Assembly: GCA_002327525.1 (NCBI GenBank)
Contig: DCWG01000034.1
Coordinates: 1-16,957, forward strand
Length of the DNA stretch: 16,957 nucleotides
Source: Gammaproteobacteria bacterium UBA2168
Lineage (GTDB): Bacteria > Pseudomonadota > Gammaproteobacteria > Pseudomonadales > Azotimanducaceae
Reading direction: 5' to 3'
Under the pieces are notes generated by a model, which ran no database searches, had not been told where the DNA came from, and worked only from the letters and a program-made list of their open reading frames with translations. The position numbers and the translations under genes were made by a program. Each line of letters opens with the position of its first letter. The first letter of the stretch is position 1. This document shows, one piece after another, positions 7,028 through 14,207 of this stretch.

Positions 7028-8212
7028 TCAATACCCCTTCAGGCCCAGCACGCGCTTCGCGACCAGGTTCAGATTGATCTCGGTGGTGCCGCCTTCGATC
7101 GAATTCGCCTTCGATCGCAGCCAGGTGCGCACGGTGAGGAGCTCTTTGTCGGAGAAGCCCGCACCTTCCCAGCCCAGCCCCCGGTTGCCAAGCATCTCGA
7201 TCAGCAGCTCTTCCCGGTTCTGATTGTCCCTCGCCCAGGCCACCTTCATGATGCCCACCGCGGGAGAAGGCCCGTGCACGGCTGCTTCGTCTCCGAAGCG
7301 GTGGCGGGTGAGTGCATAAGCGTGGGCAAACATCTTCTGCATGGCGATGCGCTCACGCATAGCGCCATCGGCCAGCTTACCGTCCTCAAGGCCGATGTAG
7401 TCTCTGGCCACCTTCTCAAGATCATACGAACCGCCAATCACGCTGCCGCCTCCGCTGCCGGCAATGCCTTGACGCTCGTGCAGCAGCAGCCGTTTGCCGA
7501 TGTTCCATCCCTGGTTCTTCTCACCGATCAGATCTTCCTTGGGAATCACGACATCGTTGAAGAACACTTCGTTGAAGGGAGACTGGCCGGAGATCAGAGT
7601 GATCGGCTTCACTTCCACACCCGGGGATTTCATATCCAGGGTGAGGAAGCTGATTCCCTCATACTTGTTATTGCGGTCCGTACGAAAAACGCCGTACATC
7701 CAGTCTGCTTCCAGCGCGCCGGAGGTCCAGACCTTGGAGCCGTTCAGAATGAAATGGTCGCCCTTGTCTTCGGCGAAACTCTGCAGGTTTGCCAGATCCG
7801 AACCCGCGCCGGGCTCGGAGTAGCCCTGACACCAGTGAATGTCGCCGCGGATGATCGGCGGCAGGTAACGTTGCTTCTGCTCTTCGGTGCCGACGTCGAG
7901 TAAGGTCGGCCCCCACATCATGATGCCGAAGCCGCCGATGGGGCTGATGGCTCCAATGGCCGCCATCTCTTCGGCAAGAACGCGGGCCTCTTGGGGGGTG
8001 AGGCCACCCCCGCCGAATTCTGCCGGCCACGTGGGCGCTGACCAGCCTTTCTCACCGAGGTTCGACTGCCAGACTTTCCAGTCACCGCGGAATTTTGCAC
8101 CGAAACCGGCGATGCCGGGAGGCCTCTGGTGCGCAAGTGTTGCGGGGAAGTTCTCCGTCAGCCAGCGACGGGCCTCTTCGCGAAATGAATCTTGTCGGTT
8201 CTCTGATGACAA
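7028..8212 (-). CDS. Acyl-CoA dehydrogenase, first subunit of an adjacent pair
   Basis: This acyl-CoA dehydrogenase of about 394 residues works in the beta-oxidation-type desaturation of acyl-CoA thioesters. Signatures are CQGYSEPGAGSDLA (about residues 128-141), NGSKVWTSGA (157-166), LLLHERQGIAGSGGG in the C-terminal helical domain, and the closing IEGGTTEINLNLVAKRVLG (372-390), equivalent to the family's EGTSEIQRNIIAxRVLG. The open frame starts at TTG 8245. The in-frame TTG at 8212 has AGAGGA about 8 bases upstream and leads straight into the family N-terminus, so it is preferred. It lies upstream of, and 3 bases from, the second dehydrogenase, forming a two-gene unit. It is more canonical than its partner and probably carries the complete acyl-CoA and FAD pockets. 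The substrate is unknown. Confidence 0.92.
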   Translation of the reverse strand: MSSENRQDSFREEARRWLTENFPATLAHQRPPGIAGFGAKFRGDWKVWQSNLGEKGWSAPTWPAEFGGGGLTPQEARVLAEEMAAIGAISPIGGFGIMMWGPTLLDVGTEEQKQRYLPPIIRGDIHWCQGYSEPGAGSDLANLQSFAEDKGDHFILNGSKVWTSGALEADWMYGVFRTDRNNKYEGISFLTLDMKSPGVEVKPITLISGQSPFNEVFFNDVVIPKEDLIGEKNQGWNIGKRLLLHERQGIAGSGGGSVIGGSYDLEKVARDYIGLEDGKLADGAMRERIAMQKMFAHAYALTRHRFGDEAAVHGPSPAVGIMKVAWARDNQNREELLIEMLGNRGLGWEGAGFSDKELLTVRTWLRSKANSIEGGTTEINLNLVAKRVLGLKGY

Positions 8213-8370
8213 GGTGCTGGTCCTCTGAATTCCTTGAACAGGCAACGATAGCAGATCGCAGGTGCTATGAGTCCGATCTCCAGCGATCAGTTCACGAAAT
8301 CGACGGGCTGCCTAATTTGCTGATTTACGAATGAATAAGAGGCACCGCCTGCCAAGCTCGAACCAGCGAC

Positions 8371-8387
8371 CCGCCGACTGACGGCGG
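8371..8387. repeat. GC-rich 6-bp hairpin in the spacer between dehydrogenase and decarboxylase-like genes
   Basis: CCGCCG (8371-8376) and CGGCGG (8382-8387) form a perfect stem around the loop ACTGA. The hairpin lies about 45 bases past the stop of the minus-strand decarboxylase-like gene. It could contribute to transcription termination or transcript-end stability. No run of T follows on the minus strand. Confidence 0.3.
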
Positions 8388-8413
8388 TGTTCTGCGAGGT
8401 TATCTGTACCCGT

Positions 8414-8427
8414 CCCCTTTTCAGGGG
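8414..8427 (-). terminator. Short hairpin directly after the decarboxylase-like gene (weak terminator candidate)
   Basis: Read on the minus strand, CCCCT-GAAA-AGGGG begins 3 bases after the stop codon: a 5-bp stem closed by a GNRA-type tetraloop. There is no T-tract, so this is more likely a 3'-end stability element or part of a compound terminator with the hairpin at 8371-8387. Confidence 0.25.
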
Positions 8428-8430
8428 CAA

Positions 8431-9198
8431 TCAGGTGGCGCCAAGATACTGCGGGTGGAAGTAGTTGTCGTAGCTCATGGCCTGTGAAGTTGTGAAGTGG
8501 TATTCGGCGTAGTTGGTAAACGTGTGCGGATTGTCATTGATCACCGAGCCCTTGTAGTTCCATTCGAACTCGGCCGACGCATCGAGAACCGACCTCGGAT
8601 AGACCTTCGTCGAATAGAAGCGGGTCCTCCTGAAGTACGAGACAGTCACCGTGGGATTCTCTAGAACACGCGCGAAAAACGGATGGAGTTCCCCTCCCTC
8701 CTTCTCCCGGCCCTTCTCGAATTTCGCATTGAGGATGCCTTTGATGAAGAAGGACTTCGTCGTCTCGGTCTCGACATCCTCCATCCTGCGGTGGAATTCC
8801 TTGCGCAAGCCCAGGTAGAGGCCACCGATGACCCCTATGAGGTACTCCAGGTAGAGCACGGGAACGTATGAACACAACCGCTGTTCGTTGCCGTGACCGT
8901 AGGTAACGGGAATGAAGAACATGAGTTCCCGATAGTGGCGCAACTCGATCTCGGTCATGACGTCGTGAACGTTGTGGCAGTTGCTGAACATCATCAGCAA
9001 CGGATGCATGCTGTCGATCTTCTCGATGGTCGGGAAACTGTCGGCCATGACCTCAGCGGACGGGACGGACATCGCCTCCGGCAGAATCTTCTCGAGATCT
9101 CCGGTTGGGAAGTGACCGGCCGCCAGGTAGGAGTAGTTGTTTCCTTCGAGCATCACGTCGTGACGCGTGCGTTTCTTCAGCTGTTTGTACGTTTGCAT
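8431..9198 (-). CDS. Acetoacetate decarboxylase-like family protein
   Basis: This 255-residue protein has a layout resembling the acetoacetate decarboxylase (ADC) superfamily. The central region YRELMFFIPVTYGHG (89-103), LCSYVPVLYLEYLIGVIGG (108-126) and LGLRKEFHRRMED (129-141) parallels the ADC sequence in which a strand and an Ala/Gly-rich helix lead to the 'GREIWGFPKK' active-site segment. Lys133 is a candidate for the Schiff-base lysine. The 'G.P' of the canonical motif is missing, so it is a divergent member; decarboxylase, hydrolase or isomerase activity are all possible. ATG 9198 has AGGGAG about 10 bases upstream. An in-frame ATG at 9231 (MSKKLKG) lacks a good site, and the long upstream open frame has no family character. 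The gene is transcribed divergently from the TetR gene and preceded by palindromes and a nested hairpin, so it is probably regulated. No signal peptide is seen. Confidence 0.5.
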   Translation of the reverse strand: MQTYKQLKKRTRHDVMLEGNNYSYLAAGHFPTGDLEKILPEAMSVPSAEVMADSFPTIEKIDSMHPLLMMFSNCHNVHDVMTEIELRHYRELMFFIPVTYGHGNEQRLCSYVPVLYLEYLIGVIGGLYLGLRKEFHRRMEDVETETTKSFFIKGILNAKFEKGREKEGGELHPFFARVLENPTVTVSYFRRTRFYSTKVYPRSVLDASAEFEWNYKGSVINDNPHTFTNYAEYHFTTSQAMSYDNYFHPQYLGAT

Positions 9199-9244
9199 TT
9201 CTGATGCGCTCCCTTTGAGCTTTTTGCTCATTCGCCTGGTTGAA

Positions 9245-9281
9245 TCGCGCGGGGTGCTACCGGACAACGGTAACCGCGCGA
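9245..9281 (-). promoter_or_regulatory. Nested inverted repeats in the leader of the decarboxylase-like gene
   Basis: An outer perfect inverted repeat, TCGCGCGG (9245-9252) with CCGCGCGA (9274-9281), encloses an inner one, TACCG (9258-9262) with CGGTA (9268-9272) around GACAA. As RNA this forms a two-part hairpin about 47 bases upstream of the ATG at 9198. It could be a cis-acting leader structure or a protein-binding site. No known riboswitch class is recognised. Confidence 0.45.
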
Positions 9282-9298
9282 CCATTGCGCCTGGTTGG

Positions 9299-9311
9299 GT
9301 GACATAGTCAC
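9299..9311. promoter_or_regulatory. Operator-like palindrome O2 (TGAC-N3-GTCA type)
   Basis: GTGAC-ATA-GTCAC is a perfect 5-bp inverted repeat with a 3-base centre in the divergent intergenic region. It shares the core TGAC-N3-GTCA with the stronger palindrome at 9385-9401, about 88 bases away centre to centre. Two sites of the same type between divergent genes suggest the adjacent TetR-family protein binds here. Confidence 0.5.
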
Positions 9312-9372
9312 AGCCATTTCTGCCCGAGAGTGAGGGCAGGCGAGAGTTCAACCATGTGAGTATCGGCTCTGA

Positions 9373-9399
9373 ATTATCATGCCATGTTGACAATGTCAA
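9373..9399 (-). promoter_or_regulatory. Candidate promoter for the decarboxylase-like gene
   Basis: On the minus strand, TTGACA (complement of 9394-9399) is a perfect sigma-70 -35 box. It is followed after 15 bases by GATAAT (complement of 9373-9378), a five-of-six match to the -10 box. The spacer is 1-2 bases short of ideal. The -35 box lies inside the palindrome at 9385-9401, so a bound repressor would occlude it. Confidence 0.35.
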
Positions 9400-9401
9400 C
9401 A
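9385..9401. promoter_or_regulatory. TetR-type operator palindrome O1
   Basis: TGTTGAC-AAT-GTCAACA is a perfect 7-bp inverted repeat of 17 bases, a size typical of TetR-family operators. It lies 21 bases upstream of the preferred ATG of the TetR gene and overlaps a -35 box for the divergent gene. Both autoregulation and control of the divergent gene would follow. Its position also argues against the earlier GTG start at 9356, which would place the operator inside the coding sequence. Confidence 0.6.
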
Positions 9402-9421
9402 CGATCGAAGATGCTCGATGG

Positions 9422-10159
9422 ATGGTCACAGCACACGGTTCGGACTCGAAGCAATCGCATGGGGATGCCCCCGTTGCGGCGCATGATCCCGGCAGCGTTC
9501 GACTCTCGGAGGGGGGGCTCAGGCGGGTACTTATCGATGCCGCTCTCGAGTTGGTCGAGGCTTCTGGAACCCGGGGACTCAGCTGGCGGGAGATCGCCCG
9601 GAAAGCCAGGGTGTCGCACAACGCTCCGTACCGGCATTTCGCGAACAAGGAAGAGTTGTTGGCCGCAGTAGCCGAGCAGGGCTTTCGCAGCCTCACCCGG
9701 CGAATGATCGACGAAATGGCCGGCGTGCCAGACGACGTGGCGAGGCAACTCGAGGCAATGGCGGTCGCCTATGTGGAGTTCGCGACCGAGAATCCCGCTC
9801 ACTTTCGGGTGATGTTCGGCCGTGACGTTCCCGACATTGATAAGCACAGCGCGTTGCGAGAGGCCCACGACGTCGCTGTTGGCCTCTTCCGCTCCGGTGT
9901 CACCGAAGTGGTCGGGGAAGTCGGACCGATCGGCTCGCAGATCGATGTCGATACCTTTGCCCTGATGGCGTGGTCCCTCGTTCACGGGCTCGCGTCTTTG
10001 ACCGTCGATGCTCGGGTAGGAGACATCCGCGAGTCTGCCGGGCGTCCGAGTGATCACATCCTTTCCATGACGGCCCTTGTCGGGACACTCATCGAGGCGA
10101 TGAGGCCAGGCGAATTCGAACCCAATCAATCCGCACCCACAGGAGAGAGCAGAACATGA
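9422..10159 (+). CDS. TetR/AcrR family transcriptional regulator
   Basis: This 245-residue regulator has an N-terminal TetR helix-turn-helix: RRVLIDAALELVEASGTRGL (residues 34-53) followed by SWREIARKARVSHNAPYRHF (54-73) and NKEELLAAVAEQGF. The rest is a helical ligand-binding domain (YVEFATENPAHFRVMF; SLVHGLASLTVDARVG) of the type seen in many acyl-CoA- or fatty-acid-responsive members. ATG 9422 is preferred. The frame is open from GTG 9356, but that extension would span the operator-like palindrome. The ribosome site is weak. The stop overlaps the start of the next gene (ATGA), so regulator and oxidoreductase are co-transcribed. It most likely represses its own operon and the divergent decarboxylase-like gene and is released by a pathway intermediate, possibly a CoA thioester. 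Confidence 0.9.
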   Translation: MVTAHGSDSKQSHGDAPVAAHDPGSVRLSEGGLRRVLIDAALELVEASGTRGLSWREIARKARVSHNAPYRHFANKEELLAAVAEQGFRSLTRRMIDEMAGVPDDVARQLEAMAVAYVEFATENPAHFRVMFGRDVPDIDKHSALREAHDVAVGLFRSGVTEVVGEVGPIGSQIDVDTFALMAWSLVHGLASLTVDARVGDIRESAGRPSDHILSMTALVGTLIEAMRPGEFEPNQSAPTGESRT

Positions 10160-11190
10160 TTTCCCGTAGCGGGCAGGACCGGCGGTATTGGGGACTCGTG
10201 GCACCGTTGCCCGCGCCCCTGATCGCGATGTTTGCGCGACAGGCCGAGGAGCAGGGGCTCGAGGGCCTCTTCGCCCCGCAGGTTCTGGGACCGCCATGGT
10301 CGACGCTTGCCGTCGCCGCGGCAAACACCGAACGGCTGAAGGTTTCCAGTGGTATCGCGATTGCGGCGGCCCGCAGCCCATTCGAGACTGCGATGGCCGC
10401 CATCGACATGGACAGGATCAGTGACGGCCGCTTCATCCTCGGGCTGGGGGCCAGCGTTCAGGCCTGGACCTGCGGCCTCTTCGGAGCCCCGCCTCACAAA
10501 CCGCTTGCTCACTTGCGCGAAACAGTGGTCGCGGTGCGACACATCATTAGCGGTGCCCACAAGGAACAAGGACTCGAGCCGTTCGACGGCCAGTACTACA
10601 AGGGTGATTTTTCAACCCTGCAGCCCCTGGAACCCCCGGTCCGTGAAGAGATTCCGATCTGGTTGGCGGCACTTCGGGGCCCGGCGGTGCGTCTCGCGGC
10701 TGAGATTGGCGACGGCATCATGGGTCATCCGATCTGGTCGGTTGACTGGGCCATCGAGAAGATCCAGCCCGAGCTTGCCAGGGGGCTTGCGCGTGGAGGT
10801 CGAAAGCGGGAGGACGTCGAAGTCAATCTGTGGTTTTGGTGCGCTCCGAATACCGACGAAGCCGAAGCCATCGATGACGCCCGCACCACCGTGGGCTTCT
10901 ATGCCTCCTTCGAGCAGTACGAATCGTTCTTCGCCGCACACGGATTTCGAGACGAGGCCCGCCAGGCGCAGGAAGTCGGACGCGAACGCGAAATCTTCAC
11001 CCGGCCAGACCTGGTACCTGACGAGATGGTTCGTACTTTTGTGCTTTGTGGGCACCCCGACTCGATACGCGAACGCATCGAACGGGCCTGGACCGTGGCC
11101 GATTCGCTCACGGTCATTCCACCCGCATACAGCGTGGCACCCGAGAAGATCATGCAATATCAGGCCGCGATCGCGGACCTCCTGTATTGA
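10156..11190 (+). CDS. LLM class flavin-dependent oxidoreductase (luciferase-like)
   Basis: This 344-residue protein of the bacterial luciferase-like superfamily folds as a TIM barrel and uses FMN or F420. Family features are the N-terminal YWGLVAPLPAPLIAMFARQAEEQG, then AAANTERLKVSSGIAIA (54-70), DRISDGRFILGLGAS (86-100), YYKGDFSTLQP (147-157), IPIWLAALRGPAVRLAAEIGDGIMG (166-190), and a C-terminal FVLCGHPDSIRERI. The layout resembles F420-type LLM proteins (the LGLGAS and IPIWLAA segments), but cofactor choice cannot be read with certainty. It could oxygenate or oxidise a cyclic intermediate. ATG 10156 overlaps the TetR stop and follows AGGAGAGAG by 6 bases. It is the first enzyme of the plus-strand operon. 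Length is usual for the class. Confidence 0.9.
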   Translation: MISRSGQDRRYWGLVAPLPAPLIAMFARQAEEQGLEGLFAPQVLGPPWSTLAVAAANTERLKVSSGIAIAAARSPFETAMAAIDMDRISDGRFILGLGASVQAWTCGLFGAPPHKPLAHLRETVVAVRHIISGAHKEQGLEPFDGQYYKGDFSTLQPLEPPVREEIPIWLAALRGPAVRLAAEIGDGIMGHPIWSVDWAIEKIQPELARGLARGGRKREDVEVNLWFWCAPNTDEAEAIDDARTTVGFYASFEQYESFFAAHGFRDEARQAQEVGREREIFTRPDLVPDEMVRTFVLCGHPDSIRERIERAWTVADSLTVIPPAYSVAPEKIMQYQAAIADLLY

Positions 11191-11258
11191 TCTCGCGGGC
11201 CACAGCTGAACCCGGAAACCCCGCCGCCAAGCTGAGAAGCTGAAAGGAGAGAAGTGAG

Positions 11259-12491
11259 ATGCGTCTGAATGCAGTGATCGCCGGCGTTGGTATGACGACA
11301 TTCGGAAAGCACCTGCAGCGGGGGCTCAAGTCCCTCGGTGCCGAAGCCGTTCAGGCCGCACTGACCAGTTCAGGAGTGGATGCGAGCGCTCTCGAGGCTG
11401 CCTATGTCGGCAACGCGGCGGCCGGACTGGTGACCGGACAGGAGTCGATTCGGGGACAGGTGATCCTGCGCTCCATCGGACTCGGGCGTTTGCCGGTGGT
11501 CAATGTCGAAAACGCCTGCGCCAGTGCCTCGACGGCATTCAACCAGGCCTGCGCCATGGTCTCCGCCGGCTACTACGACATCGCGCTGGCGCTCGGTGTG
11601 GAGAAGCTCTACCACGAAGACAAGAAGGTCTCCTTCGGTGCCTTCACTGGCGCCGTCGATGTGGAGTCGATGGCGATTCTCATTCGGCAGCTACAGGAGA
11701 ACGCGAAGTCATCCGGAGCGGAATCAGCCTCCTCGGGCGCGGGCAGGAACCGTTCGATGTTCATGGACATCTACGCCCAGGTGGCCCGGGCTCACATGTC
11801 GGCGTTCGGCACGACGGTTGAGCAGTATGCGGCCGTGTCAGCGAAAAATTCCCTCCACGGCAGCCTGAATTCGCGCGCCCAGTTCCGCGATGTACTCACT
11901 GTCGAGGAGGTGCTCGCCCAGCCGATGGTCGCCGAACCCCTGACCCGCTCCATGTGTTCGCCGATCGGCGACGGAGCGGCGGCGGCGGTCATCGTGAGTG
12001 AGCGCAAAGCGCGCGAGCTGGGGGTGCGCAAACCGGTGCGGGTTGCCGCTAGCGTGTTGCGCTCTGGTTGGGATCATCACCCCGCTGACCCGGGCACCAG
12101 TGAGGTTTGTTCGGCTGAAGCATATGACGAGGCCGGTATCGGACCCGAGGACCTGGACGTCATCGAACTCCACGACGCATCGGCACCCTCCGAGATCTTT
12201 ACCTACGAGTCGCTCTCGTTGTGCGACAAGGGCGCAGGAGGGAGCCTTATCGATGAGGGTGTCACCCGACTGGGAGGGCGTTGTCCGGTCAACACCAGCG
12301 GAGGGCTTCTACGAAAGGGGCATCCGGTGGGGGCCACCGGCATTGCCCAGATCGTGGAGCTGACCGAGCAGTTACAGGGGCGTTCTGGCAGTCGGCAGGT
12401 CGAAGGGGCAAAAGTCGCTCTGGCCCACAACGGTGGCGGCACCATCGGCCCCGACGCGGCTGCAATGTGCGTGACGATTCTGAAGTCTTAG
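11259..12491 (+). CDS. Thiolase family protein, SCP-x/lipid-transfer type
   Basis: This 410-residue thiolase cleaves or forms carbon-carbon bonds in acyl-CoAs. The nucleophilic Cys87 lies in NVENACASAS. His305 in VIELHDASAPSE is the SCP2-thiolase 'HDxF/HDA' histidine. GGLLRKGHPVGATG (348-361) holds the active-site His355, and HNGGGTIG (390-397) replaces the second catalytic Cys-x-Gly of ordinary thiolases, as in SCP-x-type enzymes. In steroid degradation these enzymes usually work with a DUF35/OB-fold partner for full activity; no such gene is visible in this window. ATG 11259 follows AAGGAGAG (11244-11251) by 7 bases. The gene lies 68 bases downstream of the oxidoreductase and 66 upstream of the ligase. 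It probably catalyses chain or ring-fragment cleavage of the CoA-activated substrate. Confidence 0.9.
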   Translation: MRLNAVIAGVGMTTFGKHLQRGLKSLGAEAVQAALTSSGVDASALEAAYVGNAAAGLVTGQESIRGQVILRSIGLGRLPVVNVENACASASTAFNQACAMVSAGYYDIALALGVEKLYHEDKKVSFGAFTGAVDVESMAILIRQLQENAKSSGAESASSGAGRNRSMFMDIYAQVARAHMSAFGTTVEQYAAVSAKNSLHGSLNSRAQFRDVLTVEEVLAQPMVAEPLTRSMCSPIGDGAAAAVIVSERKARELGVRKPVRVAASVLRSGWDHHPADPGTSEVCSAEAYDEAGIGPEDLDVIELHDASAPSEIFTYESLSLCDKGAGGSLIDEGVTRLGGRCPVNTSGGLLRKGHPVGATGIAQIVELTEQLQGRSGSRQVEGAKVALAHNGGGTIGPDAAAMCVTILKS

Positions 12492-12557
12492 CGGTGATGG
12501 CAAACTGCGGTCAGAGAGGTCGTTCGGCAACGGTTTGGCTGTTTGTGAGGACTAGTG

Positions 12558-14192
12558 ATGAGTGAGCGCAACGACTGGATCATGGCTGACATGATCGAAG
12601 CCCGGGCCGAGCGCATGCCGGATTTCGACGTATTGACTTTCGAGCATCTGAGCCTCGACGGCGGAGCCACGCCGGACGAGGTACGCAGCTACGCCGATCT
12701 CCACCAGAACGCCAATCGGATCGCGGCCGCGCTCATCGGCCACGGTATGGAACCTGGCGAACGATTCGGTCTGATGATGCGCAATCATCCCGAGTATGTG
12801 GAGACCATGATTGCGGCATCGATCACCGGCTGCGTGTTCGTCCCCATCGACCCGAGGACCAGGGGCGAGAAGCTGGCCTACATGATGCAAAATGCCGGCT
12901 GTCGGGGTGTGATCTGCAGCGACTATTGCCTCACCGAGGTGGCGCGCGCCCGCAAAACGGTACCGGATATCGGCTGGATACTCGCGCTTGAGACGGGTGA
13001 GGGGCCCGGCGCCGTGCCCCTTGAGAGCGAGGATGCGATCGATTCGATGCGCGAGGCACTGTCCAATCGCACGGACACGGTCGACCGGCGCGTCGAGGAC
13101 GGCAATGATCCTCTGCAGATCATCTACACGTCAGGCACAACCGGCGACCCGAAAGGCGTGGTCTTCCAGAATGTCCGCTTCGGTGGATCAGCGATGCTGG
13201 GAGTGATCTTCGGCTACCAGCCCGAGGATCGGCCCTATACCGGTCTCTCTCTAACTCACGGAAACGCGCAAGCGGTAACTCTTGCACCCTCGTTGAGCAT
13301 GGGGCTTCGCGCCGTGTTCAGCAGGCGATTCACCAAGTCGAAACTCTTCGATGTATGCCGTACATATGGTGCGACCACGTTCTCCCAACTCGGCGGCATG
13401 GCGACCGCGATCTACAGCGAGCCGAAACGTCCCGATGACGCGGACAATCCGGTACGCCTGCTTGTCAGTGCCGGGATGCCTAGGGCGATCTGGGAGGCCT
13501 TCGAGAAACGTTTCGCCCTCGACATCTTCGAATGGTACGGGGCCGTAGAGGGTGGCTTCTGTTTCAAACCCGCTGGCGAAGGTCCAGTTGGCTCTTTCGG
13601 AAGGCCGGATGCAAATCTGGAGTTGAAGATCCTCGACGAGAACGACGCCGAGTGCCCGCCGGGAGCGGTGGGGGAGATCTGCTCCCGTCCGGCCAATCGC
13701 GATGAGAAGGTCGAAGTCGAGTACTTCGACAATCCCGAAGCCTCGGAGAAGAAAACACGAGGGGGCTGGCTTCGCAGTGGCGACATGGGGCACTGCGATG
13801 CCGATGGCTGGCTCTTCTTCGACTATCGCAAAGGGGGGGGCTTGCGCCACAACGGCGACTTCGTCAACCCGGGCTTCGTCGAGAAAGTGATTGCCGAGCA
13901 TCCCCAGGTCAGCGATGTCTTCGTCTACGGCGTGGAGGCTGCGTCGGGAGCACCGGGAGAGAGGGATGTGGTCGCCGCCATCGTTCCCGAGGATGCAGCC
14001 GGATTCTCTCCGCCGTCAGTCTTCGAACTCTGCCGCGAAGGTCTCGAGTCCAATTTCGTTCCCAGCTATTTGCAGTTGCTGGACGAGATCCCAAAAACGG
14101 CTTCCGAGAAGCCCCAGGAACGGTTCCTGCTCGAAGCGTTCAATGCCAATCCCAAAGCGGTGTTCACAGAAGAGCGCGGCCGGGGCCAATAG
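12558..14192 (+). CDS. Acyl-CoA ligase (AMP-forming), CaiC-like
   Basis: This 544-residue complete ANL ligase activates a carboxylic acid with ATP and CoA. Motifs are P-loop YTSGTTGDPKG (190-200), A5 YGAVEGG (327-333), A7 SGDMG (407-411), A8 RKGGGLRHNGDFVNP (424-438) leading into GFVE, and A10 PKTASEK (512-518) with catalytic Lys518. The pattern (MEPGERFGLMMRNHPEY; A8 with a glycine-rich, 'RHNG' hinge) is closest to crotonobetaine/carnitine-CoA ligases and related cyclic-acid ligases; the substrate is unassigned. GTG 12555 and ATG 12558 are both in frame. ATG is preferred because GAGG (12547-12550) is 7 bases upstream. It differs in sequence from the minus-strand synthetase at 3661-5322, so the two are not a recent duplication. 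It shares the operon with nitroreductase and ferredoxin genes, which suggests they modify its CoA product. Confidence 0.92.
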   Translation: MSERNDWIMADMIEARAERMPDFDVLTFEHLSLDGGATPDEVRSYADLHQNANRIAAALIGHGMEPGERFGLMMRNHPEYVETMIAASITGCVFVPIDPRTRGEKLAYMMQNAGCRGVICSDYCLTEVARARKTVPDIGWILALETGEGPGAVPLESEDAIDSMREALSNRTDTVDRRVEDGNDPLQIIYTSGTTGDPKGVVFQNVRFGGSAMLGVIFGYQPEDRPYTGLSLTHGNAQAVTLAPSLSMGLRAVFSRRFTKSKLFDVCRTYGATTFSQLGGMATAIYSEPKRPDDADNPVRLLVSAGMPRAIWEAFEKRFALDIFEWYGAVEGGFCFKPAGEGPVGSFGRPDANLELKILDENDAECPPGAVGEICSRPANRDEKVEVEYFDNPEASEKKTRGGWLRSGDMGHCDADGWLFFDYRKGGGLRHNGDFVNPGFVEKVIAEHPQVSDVFVYGVEAASGAPGERDVVAAIVPEDAAGFSPPSVFELCREGLESNFVPSYLQLLDEIPKTASEKPQERFLLEAFNANPKAVFTEERGRGQ

Positions 14193-14207
14193 TGTGAGGA
14201 AATCGAG

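Noticed and set aside
5900..7903. Long plus-strand open frames (289, 265 and 300 codons) opposite the acyl-CoA dehydrogenases
   Set aside because: They are antisense to strongly supported dehydrogenases and show the compositional bias of GC-rich shadows, with no family motifs.
8336..8410. tRNA-like 3' end on the minus strand (GGTTCGAGC near 8360)
   Set aside because: Only a T-loop-like string is present. The T stem would need three wobble pairs, and no anticodon arm, D arm or matching acceptor strand can be built.
9356..9421. N-terminal extension of the TetR protein from GTG 9356
   Set aside because: It would put the 17-bp operator-like palindrome inside the coding sequence, and the extension has no family character.
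9377..10381. 334-codon minus-strand open frame opposite the TetR gene
   Set aside because: Antisense shadow of a clear TetR regulator and of the start of the LLM gene; no recognisable domain.
12555..12557. GTG start for the plus-strand acyl-CoA ligase
   Set aside because: The ATG one codon later has better spacing from GAGG, and the difference is a single residue.
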